The notes below the pieces were generated by a model. It was not told where the DNA came from and did no database searches. It worked only from the letters and a program-made list of their open reading frames with translations. Positions 12,499 to 23,469 of a DNA stretch of 64,000 nt are shown here, piece after piece. The first letter of the stretch is position 1. The number at the start of each line of letters is the position of its first letter. Source of the DNA: Limonium bicolor (Eukaryota > Streptophyta > Magnoliopsida > Caryophyllales > Plumbaginaceae). The translations under genes were made by a program, and so were the position numbers. Where the stretch lies: contig CM041776.1 of NCBI GenBank assembly GCA_023374045.1, positions 140,991,296 to 141,055,295 on the forward strand, in the 5' to 3' direction.

Positions 12499-12998
12499 NN
12501 NNNNNNNNNNNNNNNNNNNNNNNNNNNNNNNNNNNNNNNNNNNNNNNNNNNNNNNNNNNNNNNNNNNNNNNNNNNNNNNNNNNNNNNNNNNNNNNNNNNN
12601 NNNNNNNNNNNNNNNNNNNNNNNNNNNNNNNNNNNNNNNNNNNNNNNNNNNNNNNNNNNNNNNNNNNNNNNNNNNNNNNNNNNNNNNNNNNNNNNNNNNN
12701 NNNNNNNNNNNNNNNNNNNNNNNNNNNNNNNNNNNNNNNNNNNNNNNNNNNNNNNNNNNNNNNNNNNNNNNNNNNNNNNNNNNNNNNNNNNNNNNNNNNN
12801 NNNNNNNNNNNNNNNNNNNNNNNNNNNNNNNNNNNNNNNNNNNNNNNNNNNNNNNNNNNNNNNNNNNNNNNNNNNNNNNNNNNNNNNNNNNNNNNNNNNN
12901 NNNNNNNNNNNNNNNNNNNNNNNNNNNNNNNNNNNNNNNNNNNNNNNNNNNNNNNNNNNNNNNNNNNNNNNNNNNNNNNNNNNNNNNNNNNNNNNNNN
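12499..12998. other. Assembly gap, exactly 500 N
   Basis: A run of exactly 500 N is the usual placeholder for a gap of unknown size. Sequence to the left belongs to CACTA-2 and sequence to the right to LTR fragments. The missing terminus of CACTA-2 and the rest of CACTA-1 would be expected here. Long ORFs across it are artefacts. Confidence 0.98.
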
Positions 12999-13063
12999 AG
13001 TATTATCCGCTGCGAAGGTAAGTATGGTACGGTAATGACGGTATTAGCGGTAGGGGTGTTACA
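12999..13063 (+). mobile_element. LTR 3' terminus, plus orientation (F-like)
   Basis: The 65 bp after the gap match the 3' end of the F solo LTR (51925-51989) closely: both read GAAGGTAAGTA..., ATGACGG.ATTAGCGGTA, then GGGGTGTTACA. What follows at 13064 belongs to an LTR in the opposite orientation, so this is a scar or a misjoin beside the gap. Confidence 0.75.
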
Positions 13064-15663
13064 AGTTTTTGACCCGACCGAACTTGCGACCATCTTGCAA
13101 GTTCGGTCCAAGTCAGTAGGCTACATCGGGTGAAAATTCCAGGGCCGACCGACCTTGCAAGTCCGGTCCCAAGGTCGGTCCATTCAAGTGAGTTACTTAG
13201 CGGAAAATTTTAGCCCGACAGACCTTGCAAGTCCGGTCGCAAGGTCGGTCCATTCCAGTAGCTTACAAGACGGAAATTTTTCTGGCCGACCGAACTTGCA
13301 AGTCCGGTCGCAAGTTGGGTCCATTCCAGAAGGTTACTGACGGGAGAATTTTTCTGGTCCGACCGAACTTGCAAGTCCGGTCGCAAGTTCGGTCCATTCC
13401 AGAGGCATTCCCGTCTTTGTAAATCTGGGCTCGACCGAACTTGCAAGTCCGGTCGCAAGTTCGGTCCTGCCCAGTATTTGCAATTTTGTTTCTGTTTTCA
13501 GTCCTCTCTTTTACCCATTACTTCCCCATTGTTCCTACACTTAATCCCACATGTTTTACCACTAAATAAACCTCATAATACACCTTAGTTCATCCATCAA
13601 TTCCTTACTCATTCCTAAATCCACATACACAATTTCTCTCACTTTCTTTCCCTTCCTCTTATGCTACAGATTTTTGTTGCAACTTCTACCACTCAATACT
13701 TTCTCAACCAATGTCACTTCTAGCATCCCAAATACATTTCCAAGCCATTACATTACCTACACCCAAGTCCAACGCTCTTTTTACCGTTTCTTGCACGCTA
13801 CCCTTTCCTAGTTCCACAACGCAATTTGATACCTCTCTGCTACAGATTTTGGTTTCCACTATCATGCTACAGATTTATCACTCAACTTCTAACCTCCGTT
13901 ACTTCCTCAACTAATGCTACTCCTAGCATCCAAAATACATTACTCACAACCTAATTCCATCCCATTTACAACCTCATATCCAAATCTGTTACAAGCTACT
14001 AAACCACTCATTTTAACTTTCCAAAATCTGTTCCAAATGTATCTAAGTCCTCAAATTCCTAGATAAAATTAGACATAGTCTCCCCTATAATTCTTACTTG
14101 CTCACACACCATTTCAGCTCACAATTTCCCATTCTCACATCCTGTTTATACAATACATCGTATCCACACCTCAACATCACTACAACACAATAAAATTCCT
14201 GCACATACTCAATCAATACCCAATGTTTTCCCAAGCTTTTTAAAACTCATTTAAAGACTTCAAAACTGTTACAATCTCATCACTCATCATACTACAATGT
14301 GCTTACTACTCATTCCTCAATTCGTTACTCATTTTACTACTCCAAAACCGTTACACTACTACATACGAAACAAGCTCAAGGTAAAGGTGGTTACCTTGTG
14401 TTTCTAGTTTTCTTTCCTTTCCTTTCCTTCTCTTCCTTTCTTGCCCAAATCGGCCATGTGGGGGAATGGAGTTGCCAAACTCCATTCCCATCACCCAATG
14501 AACACAAAACACAACAATTAATATACTAACCCTTAACTTTATGTCAATTAATATACTAGCCCTTGGTTCAAGAAGGTGAATCCACCACCATTGCAAGGTT
14601 GATATTATGCTCAAAAGAGAGAGAGAAAACAAGGCATTACACAAGGGTAAAAATCGGTTATGAAGGGAGATGAGGAAAACATGAGTTTTTCATGTAGATT
14701 TTTACCTTGTTGGAAAGAGGAGACTCCAAACTCCATAATGGTGTGCTTTTCTCTTCAAATGGGGAAAACCCATGGAGATGAAACTCATCCTTTTCGAATT
14801 TTGAAAAGAGGGAAATGTAGAGGAGAATGAGGGGAGTTCAAATATGTAATTATTTTTGAGTTTGGAGCTTACATGGAGGTAGAGCGTGAGGTTGAAGGAG
14901 GGAAGCCATTAGAGCTTCTTGAAGCTCTCAAAATCGCAGCCACAAAGGAGAAGAAAGAGAGGGAGTACGATGAGGAAGGGGGGAATGGGAGAGAGAGAAT
15001 AGAAAGGTGAGGTGAGAGAGTAAGTAGATAAAGTAGCTTTTACTTTATTGTTTTTTTTTTGCTTTTTGGCTCTCTTATTTAGTTAGCTAGTTACATGTGT
15101 GTGTGAGGGAGTTGTTTGACAGATAAAAAAATGGCCCCCCTACAGTTATACTAGCTGGAGCGTTTTTCGTCTTTTACAGAAAACGCTCGTTATTTTACCC
15201 GTTTTAGGTATTGTTCACTAACCGGGTCCGTTTCTGGAATTTTCTCGTTTCTTTATTTTTATTGGTTATTAAGCTTCCATTAATGCTTAATAATATTTAT
15301 TTAATGATTTATAATTTTTACGGGTTCGTTTGACCACTTAAAATCACGTTTTCGGGTTTTCTCGAAAAACGTGCGTTAAAGCTCTATTAGCGTTTTAATA
15401 CACTATTTGGATCCGTTTTCTTCGGGAGTTGTTCCCACATATTATTTAGGTTTTATTAAACCTTTAGAATCCATATAATACTCTAACCGAGGTCTCATAC
15501 CTCCTGTGGTTATTTAACGCTTATTTAGCGTTTTCCGTTTTTTGAGCGTTTATTTATTTCTTTTGGATTTATTTTTCCTTACCAGTATTAATTGGGTACC
15601 ATTAGGCCCTTAAATACGTATTAGATTAATTTTAATCCTTATGTTTAAGTTCGGGGTATTTCA
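13064..15663 (-). mobile_element. Truncated F-family LTR, minus orientation
   Basis: The stretch ends TTCGGGGTATTTCA at 15663, the complement of the F solo LTR start at 47602 (TGAAATACCCCGAA), with matching adjacent sequence. Going leftwards it repeats the F layout: a TTTTCTCGAAAAACG promoter-side block at about 15360, a pyrimidine/GA-rich leader near 14900-15000, the conserved leader piece ending in a splice donor at about 14706, then the hairpin array at 13075-13467. The other roughly 2 kb of the LTR, out to TGTAACACCCC, is missing. No 5-bp duplication or polypurine tract flanks 15663. Confidence 0.75.
13075..13467. repeat. Hairpin array, six units, about 72-bp period
   Basis: Six units (about 13075, 13145, 13215, 13286, 13359 and 13430) each form an inverted repeat. 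Arms are GACCGAACTTGC / GCAAGTTCGGTC around a loop of about 10 nt that usually contains AAGTCCGGTC. Units 2 and 3 instead carry the CAAGGTC form on the 3' arm and GACCTTG on the 5' arm: both arms changed together. Spacers share CCATTCCAGA and end in a T-rich run. Period and layout match arrays in the other LTRs of this window. Confidence 0.92.
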
Positions 15664-17300
15664 ATTTTTTTATTTTTTCGTTTTGTTTATCTATTCCTAA
15701 TAACTATGTTTATTATACTAGTGTTTTTTTAGTTTTTTTGTTCTCCAACTCCTAATTAGATCTTCTACTCCTAATTAGTTCTTCCAATTTTGTTTAATTT
15801 ATAATTATGCCTCCCAAAAAAGGGTATGGTTAATTAATCTGCTAATGTTGGTAAATTAAAATTTAAATTTGGTTGCAATTATATTGTTGTTTAATTAATG
15901 TTAAATTTTTAAATAATTATCTCATTTAATCTATAAGCTGCACACTCACCATTGTGTTTAAATGCCTTAATTTAATATGGAAATGTTGTTATATTATTTT
16001 GCAATTTTTCTACATTTATATTGTTGTTTAATTAAAGTTAAAATCGTAATTAACTATCCCATTTAATGTATAAGTTGCACATTCACCAATGTGATGTTCA
16101 TATGACTCAATTTAATATGGTAATGTTGTTATATTATTATGTATTTTTTGACATTTATATTGTCGTTTAATTAATATTAAATTCGTAATTAATTATCTCA
16201 TTTAGTTTATAAGTTGCAAATTCACCAATTTTGTTTTTATGCCTTAATTTAATATGGTAATGTTGTTATTTCTAATGCTTTTTTTGATATTTATATAGTT
16301 GTTTAATTAAAATGGTAAATTCGTAATTAATTATCTCATTTAATTTATAAGTTGCACATATTCACCAATTTTGTGTTTAAATGCCTTAATTTAATATGGT
16401 AATTTTATAATATTATTTTACAATACTTTTACATTTATATTGTTGCTTAATTAATTTTAAATTCATAATTAATTATCTCATTTACTTTATAAGTTGCACA
16501 TTCACCAATTTTGTGTTTAAATGCCTTAATTTAATATGGTAATGTTGTTATATTATTATGCAATTTTTTTACATTTATATTGTTGCTTAATTAATGGTAA
16601 ATTAGTAATCAATTATATCATTTCTTTTATAAGTTGCACATTCACCAATTTTTGTTTAAATGCCTTAATTTAATATGGTAATGTTCTTATATTATTTTGC
16701 TATTTTTTTACATTTATATGTTGTTTAATTAATGTTAAATTCATAATTAATTATCTCATTTAATTTATAAGTTGCACAATCTCCAATTTTGTGTTTAAAC
16801 CCTTAATTTAATATGGTAATGTTGTTATATTATTGCTATTTTTTGACATTTATATTGTTGTTTTGTGTTAAATTCGTAATTAATTATCTCATTTAATTTA
16901 TAAGTTGCAAATTCACCGTTTTGTGTTTATATGCCTTAATTTGATTTGCAATGTTGTTATATTATTTTTCAATTTTTTTACATATATTGTTGTTTAATTA
17001 ATGTTAAATTTGTATATAATTATCTCATTTAATCTATAAGTTGCACATTCACCAATATTGTTGTTATATTATTTTGCAATTTTTCTACATTATATTGTTG
17101 TTTAATTAAAGTTAAATTTGTAACTAGTTAATTTATTTAATTTATAAGTTGCAAATTCACCAATTTTGTGTTTATATGCCTTTATTTAATATGGTAATGT
17201 TGTTTATATTATGCAATTTTTTTACATTTATATTATTGTTTAATTGAAGTTAAATTCATAATTAATTATCTCATTTTATTTATAGGTTGTAGATTGTTTA
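15664..17300. repeat. AT-rich tandem array, about 140-bp unit, about ten copies
   Basis: After an AT-rich lead-in (15664-15849), a unit containing TTTAATATGGTAATGTTGTT, then ACATTTATATTGTTG, then ATTATCTCATTTAAT and TATAAGTTGCACATTCACC recurs. The TTTAATATGG point falls at 15971, 16111, 16248, 16390, 16530, 16669, 16807, 16940 (diverged) and 17184, giving spacings of 133-142 with one shortened pair. Copies differ by several substitutions, so the array is not recent. It is minisatellite- or satellite-like and non-coding. It abuts the MULE region, whose own repeats have a similar period but unrelated sequence. Confidence 0.9.
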
Positions 17301-17518
17301 CGAACTTCCTCGAACTATTCAAGGTTAATTTTCTTACTTGTTCAAATAAAATTTAAACCAGTTTCTTCGTGTTATGATTTCCTAACACATATGTGTTACA
17401 TTTTTACTACTTATTTTATTTCTTATTTATTTATTAATCTTGTAAATAAATAATGAAGAAATAAAGGATAGTACAAAAACCTGTTTACTACTCAAAGACC
17501 ACGCGTACTACCTTTAGT

Positions 17519-17795
17519 TTAGTGTGTGGAGTCATCCGGGTCATCGAATGTCACCAGAATTTCAGTTTCTATTAGTATCTGCATCATCTCCATTGCTTCA
17601 AAATTTTCTTTGTAGCTGTCCAACATCAGCTGCACATCTTCATCCTGACGTATGATCATTTTCGTCTAATAAGGCTTGGGCCACTTGAACATCATTTCTC
17701 TATACACAATTGAATTAATACACACATCATCATTAAGGAAACTATCGACTTCAAGTTCCAACTCTTCGAATGAAAGGCTGTGTCGTAGGTCACGT
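17519..17795 (-). pseudogene. MULE gene start, minus-strand copy (N-terminal region only)
   Basis: Minus-strand codons give a DEDVQLMLDSYK block ending DDPDDSTH with stop at about 17519. This parallels the plus-strand MULE gene at about 45730 (DEDVQSMLAKYK, then an acidic stretch). An upstream piece (SFEELELEVDSFLND, about 17775) is in another frame, so the copy is shifted. In MuDR-type genes this segment precedes the DNA-binding domain; here everything after it is missing, and the next sequence is the AT-rich array. A TATA box lies upstream at 17957. It is a fragment with no expected transposase activity. Confidence 0.65.
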
Positions 17796-17956
17796 TAAAA
17801 AACGAAAGATGGGGAAGTTGATTCAAAGAAAAAATCTTGTCTATCGAGAGAGGGCTTATAATCAATAAATCCTACACGAAAAACTCATAAGAAATTTTAT
17901 AAGCTGATATGTATGGTTATATGAATTTCAGTGGTTGTTCAGGCAAATATGAAGAT

Positions 17957-17963
17957 ATTTATA
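17957..17963 (-). promoter_or_regulatory. Putative TATA box of minus-strand MULE copy
   Basis: TATAAAT, read on the minus strand, lies about 160-170 bp upstream of the MULE-like coding block, beside the 145-bp repeat array. Inferred from motif and position. Confidence 0.45.
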
Positions 17964-17989
17964 GCGAAACTATATGGGCCAATGCTTGC

Positions 17990-18419
17990 AGAGTGCTCTG
18001 CCCCATGTGGTGTCACATCCTATGAATTATTCTCGGTCATTCCTTCTTGACTGGAAAGTTAAAGATGCTTAAACTTAAATCTTTATTAATGGGTTACTTT
18101 TTGACTTAAATTTATGTCCTCTGGTGGGCATCATTATTATCTTTGCCCCATGTGGTGTCACATCCTACGAATTAATCTTAGCCATTCCTTTTTGCAAAGA
18201 AAGTAAAAGATGCTTAAGTTCAAATCTCTATCCATGGGTTGCTTTCTGACTCAGATTTATGTCCACTGGTAGCCATCAATATTATCTCTGCCCCATGTGG
18301 TGTCACATACGAATTAATCTCAGCCACTCCTTTTTGAAAGGAAAGTAAAAGATGCTTAAATTCAAATCATGGTCCATGGGTTGCTTTCTGACTCAGCCTT
18401 ATGTCCTCTAGTGGGCATC
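17990..18419. repeat. About 145-bp tandem repeats, left half (three units)
   Basis: CCCCATGTGGTGTCACAT occurs at 18001, 18146 and 18291, a period of 145. Units also share GGAAAGTAAAAGATGCTTAAA and GTCCATGGGTTGCTTTCTGAC. The array is cut at 18419 by retroelement B and resumes at 44923 with three more units. The last five bases, GCATC (18415-18419), are the target duplication. Confidence 0.93.
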
Positions 18420-18513
18420 TGTAACACCCCAACTAATAACACCACACTTAACCATTAATCGCAGCAGAAATTGCATCACAAACATTGACTAAATCAATGG
18501 GTGTTACACGCCG

Positions 18514-18535
18514 TTAGCCACCCACGTGGCTAACA
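18514..18535. promoter_or_regulatory. Conserved LTR-end hairpin with G-box-like core
   Basis: GTTAGCCAC - CCAC - GTGGCTAAC: perfect 9-bp arms and a 4-nt loop, about 95 bp from the LTR end. The same element occurs at 40783-40804 (identical), 26749-26770 (loop CCAA), 60332-60353 (one arm mismatch) and 51877-51898 (arms TTAGTCAC/GTGACTAA). It contains CCACGTGG, a plant G-box. Whether it works as RNA or DNA is not shown. Confidence 0.8.
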
Positions 18536-20308
18536 AGGCCATTACTTACACAATGTACCGGTCTGATAGACCAGATTCCCGAGCGTTATACATTATACTT
18601 CCACTTCATAACTAAACCGAGTAAACACATTTACATTACAAACTGTACCGAGTCTATACATTCAGTTACCGATATCAAACTTCCGTCTTATACCACTTAC
18701 AACTACATAAACAAACTAAGTAACTATCCATGCATAAACAGCTACCCCGTCCTACTCTCGAACGGCTGCCAGCTCCATGTACCTAAAAGAAAAAAGGGTG
18801 GCCCCCAAAGGGGCTCAGCACCTTTGCTGGTATGGTAATCGTGCAGCCCACATACTACGGGGCCACGCACAACTAATTGTCGTCTAAGCACGCGGTTAAT
18901 TATTTTTAGATCATACATAGAAACTTTAAACGCACATCATGCTTATAATTAACACACATCCAATCAAAATGATACAAACATAAGGTTAACACATCACATT
19001 GGTTAGATCACGTTATTGTGTTCCTTGACCCTTAAGGGTTCTACCTTAATGGAACTATTCCTTGTTAGACGACACTTACCCGTTTAATCGGGTTATACTT
19101 GATTACTTTTTTTCTTTATTTAAACACCGGGTTGATTTCGGTAATCGACATACACATAACATAACATCACACATCTGGTAATAACATATACACAACATAA
19201 CCCCGTTCTTCTTAGAGAACGTACACTTTACTTAAGATGTGTCGGATTACATATAGGTCCAAACACACCGTACACATTTACTTTACTTAGATGTGTCGGC
19301 CACAACATAGGCCTGATCACACCATACACATATCCCCCTAGCCCCGAATAATAATCAAGGTAGGAAAGTCTCTCATTAGACTTGTGGGTGATTGTAATCC
19401 AAGTAGGAAAAACAACCAAAACAGAGAGGGAGTTAATTAAGCTATAGATACCAACTCCCAAACACGCGTGCACGACCGGGACACCCCGGATTCCTCACCC
19501 CCCATAAAATAATTTAATTAGAAGTTCCCTTATGGAACTTATCACAACATGACACCCTACTGTGTTACAACTTAGTTAAACAACCAAGGGAGGTATTATA
19601 CCATACGTCATACATGAACAACAACCATCGTTAGATAATAGCATACTACAAAGGGAAACACATATCACACATAACCACATTATACAATTAACACACTGAT
19701 AGCCATAATTAGAACGTTCTCGTAGGTTGGGACGTTAAGTCCGAACACCGGTCTCTTATGTGACCCTAGAGTCGGTTATTTTCGGATTAACACATATTAG
19801 AGGTTAAACGGTGTCGGAACTAAATTCGCCACATAAATGAATTACTGTAAACTCATTACATGCTTTATCTTACAAAGTGGCAAACATACAGAAAATCAAG
19901 TTAGCATACAAGCCGGTGTAACCCGGTAGGACACAGGTTGCAAGAAAACCATACCTTACACCATGGGTTACTCTACTGTGTCCCCGAGGATTTACTCTTA
20001 ACGCGTCACTCCACGCTCCTCAGGTAGTTTCTGAACAACTGGTATTATTATTCAAACGTTTTTATTAACATCAGGGTTATACGGTCTGTAAACTACTATC
20101 ACTTCCGTACTTAACTCCTTGCCCCGTTATACTTAGTTTTACTCTTGTCAATTCAAGTCCTTACTTCTCACTCACTTCCAACACTTGTTTATACTTCTTA
20201 GGACCTTTAAAAGTCTCCAAACAAGGCCCTAACAACATTCAAAACTATTACCCATCAATCCCCCACCTTTAGAAGCCTTTAAAACACATTTTGCACCATT
20301 TTTGTTCT

Positions 20309-20475
20309 GGTCCGGGACTTGGTCCGGACCCAAGGTCCTGGACAACCTCTGGAAATTACTCTCGGCTTGTTTTTGGCATTGGTCCGGTACCAAGTCCCGG
20401 ACCACATGTAAAACTCACTTTCGGCGTATTTTTAAGCTTGGTCCGGGACCTTATACAAGGGCTAGGTCCCGGACC
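20309..20475. repeat. Hairpin array in left LTR of B, three units
   Basis: Units at 20309-20343, 20381-20403 and 20440-20475 have arms of the GGTCCGGGAC / GTCCCGGACC type around variable centres. The middle unit is 13 nt shorter than its partner in the right LTR (about 42648-42683), so the arrays have diverged by indels since insertion. Confidence 0.9.
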
Positions 20476-21417
20476 CTACTAAAAAGCTGATAAAACAACA
20501 TTTTTCAACCCCTAAACCAACCTTAATCCACACCTAATCATTCCATAATCTTTTCACATGTTTTCTACATGTTTAAACACCCGAAAACACTCCTTAAACA
20601 CTCCTAAAATGTTGGTCCAATTCACCACCCAATTCTTGTTCAAATTCACAAAAATCAATTCCCACATTTTGCACTTTGCCCACTAATGTCTTTCTAACTT
20701 CTTCTTGCTAGTTTTTACCTCCTACCAACCTCACCAAATCCATCAATGACCATTACAAATCATTCCTACATAAATGCACTCCTAAAACCCATATTCACTC
20801 CTTGTTTCACAAGTTATAAACACTAACTCTTTTCTAGCATTTCTAAGCTCCTCAAATGTAAATTGATACAGATTTTTATCCTTCTCTTTCTAGTTTCCCA
20901 AATACCAATTCAAGGCTACCACTACTCTCTATTCAACACTACTAACACCTAGGTTCTCCAATTCACTAAGTCATCCATAAACACTTATTTTTCTACCAAA
21001 ATTTCGCCATAACCTCCCCATAAACCTAACATATCCACATTCATCAATTCTCACCAATTTTCACTCTAAACAATCCTAAACTAGCCACACCCATATAAGG
21101 GTCCTACCAGCACACAATTACTTCACCAAACTCATCAAACAGCAATATAACTCCTAAAATCTCAAGAAACACAATATGAACACAATGTAATCCACTTGGC
21201 TCCAAGGCCTTAATTCAAATAACACTTCATAATTATCTCCCCTAGCCATCCAACACATTCTCTCGCATACTTTGGGTTCATTATTTAAATTTAACCCATC
21301 CCGAATTCTAAAACATAAGGGATACACATTTGGGTAGATGTCTTACCTTGAGCTCATAAATTCCTCTTCTCTTTTCTAATTCTCCTTCTCTTCTCTCTCT
21401 CATTTGTCTTGGCTCCA

Positions 21418-23177
21418 TGTTGGAGAAATATGTTACTACTTCTTCAACCTAGGCAGTGTACCTATCGTTTTACGGAATAGTGGATTTGTGGGTTGTTGTA
21501 CTCTTGGGGACCTCGTTGTGGATAACTGATAGTGTAGTAAATTGACTGAGATTTCTAGTAAACAGATTTTATCATTTTTGGAAGAGTAAGATTAAAAGCT
21601 AACTCATAAGACAATAATAAAAACAATTAATCAAAACAGAAAAGAAATAGATATTGTAAATCTTTTTGTGTTTTTAAAGAAGCATCCCGGGTTGTTCTGC
21701 TCACCTATTTTATCCAACTATAACAATATAAACTTCCCCACTTTAGCAATAAACTCAGGAATCTTAATTAGTTCATTGACCGGTCCTTGTACAATAAACC
21801 CTAACTAGCAGAAATAACAAGCCGCACGAATGCCCAAGTTAATTCAGCCAATCGCATTATTAACAATTCCTATTGGAGACAGATCAACCTATAGGCGAAA
21901 ACTCGCTTCTAGTCGTTAACCCGTTTTGACTTCCTATGTCTAGAACCTTGTCTCAGCACTGCATTTCAATAAAGAGCTACAAATATCACTTTAATAATTG
22001 TACAAGAAGATTAAAGCGCATTAAGGACAAGAATCAAAATACTACTTAGATAAATTATAGTGGAAAGTTTACATAACACAATTATATAAAACAGGTTCGC
22101 TTCCAAACCCGGGAAGCTAAGTTTATTACTCAGACATTAACAAGGATGAAAATAAAGATAGAAATAGCCATTATTTTGGAGACTGCCGGAGAAGACGGGA
22201 CTGCGATTCGCTTCTGCTCCAGCTGCTTTTCTTCTCTTCTTTTAATCCTGGTTTTGTCGAGTGGTGGAATGAAGAATGAAAATAAAATGGAGAAGTGGGG
22301 GATAAGAGGATGGAGTGGATCGTAGGTGTGGTTCGATTCTGTGAGCGATGGATGATGGAGGGATTATAATTGATGCAGAAGTACTGGGTTTATATAGAAG
22401 AAAGGAGGAGGAAGAAGACAGGCTGCGATAACGCGTGAGGGATTTTAGGGAGTGCAGTGGGGCGGCGCAATGCGTGAGGAATTTCAGGACTGTCGGCCGG
22501 CACCTGATATTGCCGATCGGGTAGATAGATATGTCTGTTGGCGCCGCAAACGAAGAAGATAAACAGCACCGAAGTCTGTCGCGTTAATTACTGGATCTGG
22601 GTTGCATTTAGAGGCGTCCGCGTTTGTGTCCTTGCTTATTTCCCCAGACATCTCATTCCTGTCCGGCCTTATATCCACGGACAGGCCACGAACAACTCCT
22701 TCTTGTCCGGCTAAATAGCACCGGACATCACACGGACACAAGTCCGTCCGGCCTTTGTCCGGCCATAATTCCACGAACACACCTTGCTCACGTCCGCACT
22801 CTGTCGGGCTTTGTTTGAGCGGACAAGACACAGACAGCATGCCTCACGTCCGGCCTTTGTTACCCGGACAAGACACAAACACAACTTTGACTTGTCCAAA
22901 CCACTAGTCTGGACCAGTGTGGTTCGGACGAAAATTGGTTTGCTTCCAAAATATTCGTTTCAGCTCCGATTTAATATCCGTTTGCGCCCACGCGTTCGTC
23001 TCTTCGTCTACTTTGCTCCTAGCTTGGTATTCTTCATGTTTAACCAATAAATTTGTGAGATAACCAATAAAACATAAACTAGAGGAAAAACATACGATAA
23101 GTGAGAAATGAGCAAGAAAAGTGCTAATATAATATATGAAATACACCCATAAAACATGCTCATTTGGACACTTATCA
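21418..23177. mobile_element. Solo LTR (family G, copy 2) inside left LTR of B
   Basis: It is 1760 bp, TG...CA (starts TGTTGGAG, ends ACACTTATCA), flanked by CTCCA (21413-21417, 23178-23182). The empty site is preserved in the right LTR of B near 43678, where TGGCTCGAAATCGG runs through uninterrupted. It is homologous to 2196-3874. Unlike that copy it carries a GTCCGG-rich minisatellite at 22617-22930. There is no coding capacity; ORFs here are short and not family-like. Confidence 0.92.
22617..22930. repeat. GTCCGG-rich minisatellite in solo LTR copy 2
   Basis: GTCCGGC, CCGGACA and related forms recur about every 25-40 bp in alternating orientation, giving many short inverted pairs (for example CGTCCGGCC at about 22744 and CCGGAC at about 22725). 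The homologous place in copy 1 (about 3050-3300) lacks it, so it was gained or lost after the copies split. Confidence 0.8.
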
Positions 23178-23469
23178 CTCCAAAATCGGCCAAGGGCAAA
23201 TCAAATCACCCAAACCTTTAGACCAACTTTCAAATGGTAAATGTTTCTAATTAACATTACTTAGAGAGATTAATTAACCCAAAACAAGGAAGGGTGCTTT
23301 AAAGCACAAAATTAGGGCCCTTACCTTCCAATTTCTACATGGAAAATTTTGCAATCATCCTAGCAAGACTCCAGCTCCTATTTTGAGGATAAAACCGGCT
23401 GGAGCATGGCAACAATGGAGGCTCAAAAACTGGGAAAAATCGGTTAAGCTAGGAAATGGAGGAAAGATG

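Noticed and set aside
12440..13133. Long ORFs spanning the N run on both strands
   Set aside because: They exist only because N was translated as an open codon; the flanks are unrelated sequence.
13075..13467. CRISPR-like pattern (repeat plus spacer, regular period)
   Set aside because: The setting is plant LTR sequence, the spacers are related to one another, and the period of about 72 bp is set by hairpins; no cas genes are present.
22484..22840. 118-codon minus-strand ORF in solo LTR copy 2
   Set aside because: It overlaps the GTCCGG minisatellite and is contradicted by overlapping ORFs in other frames; no known domain.
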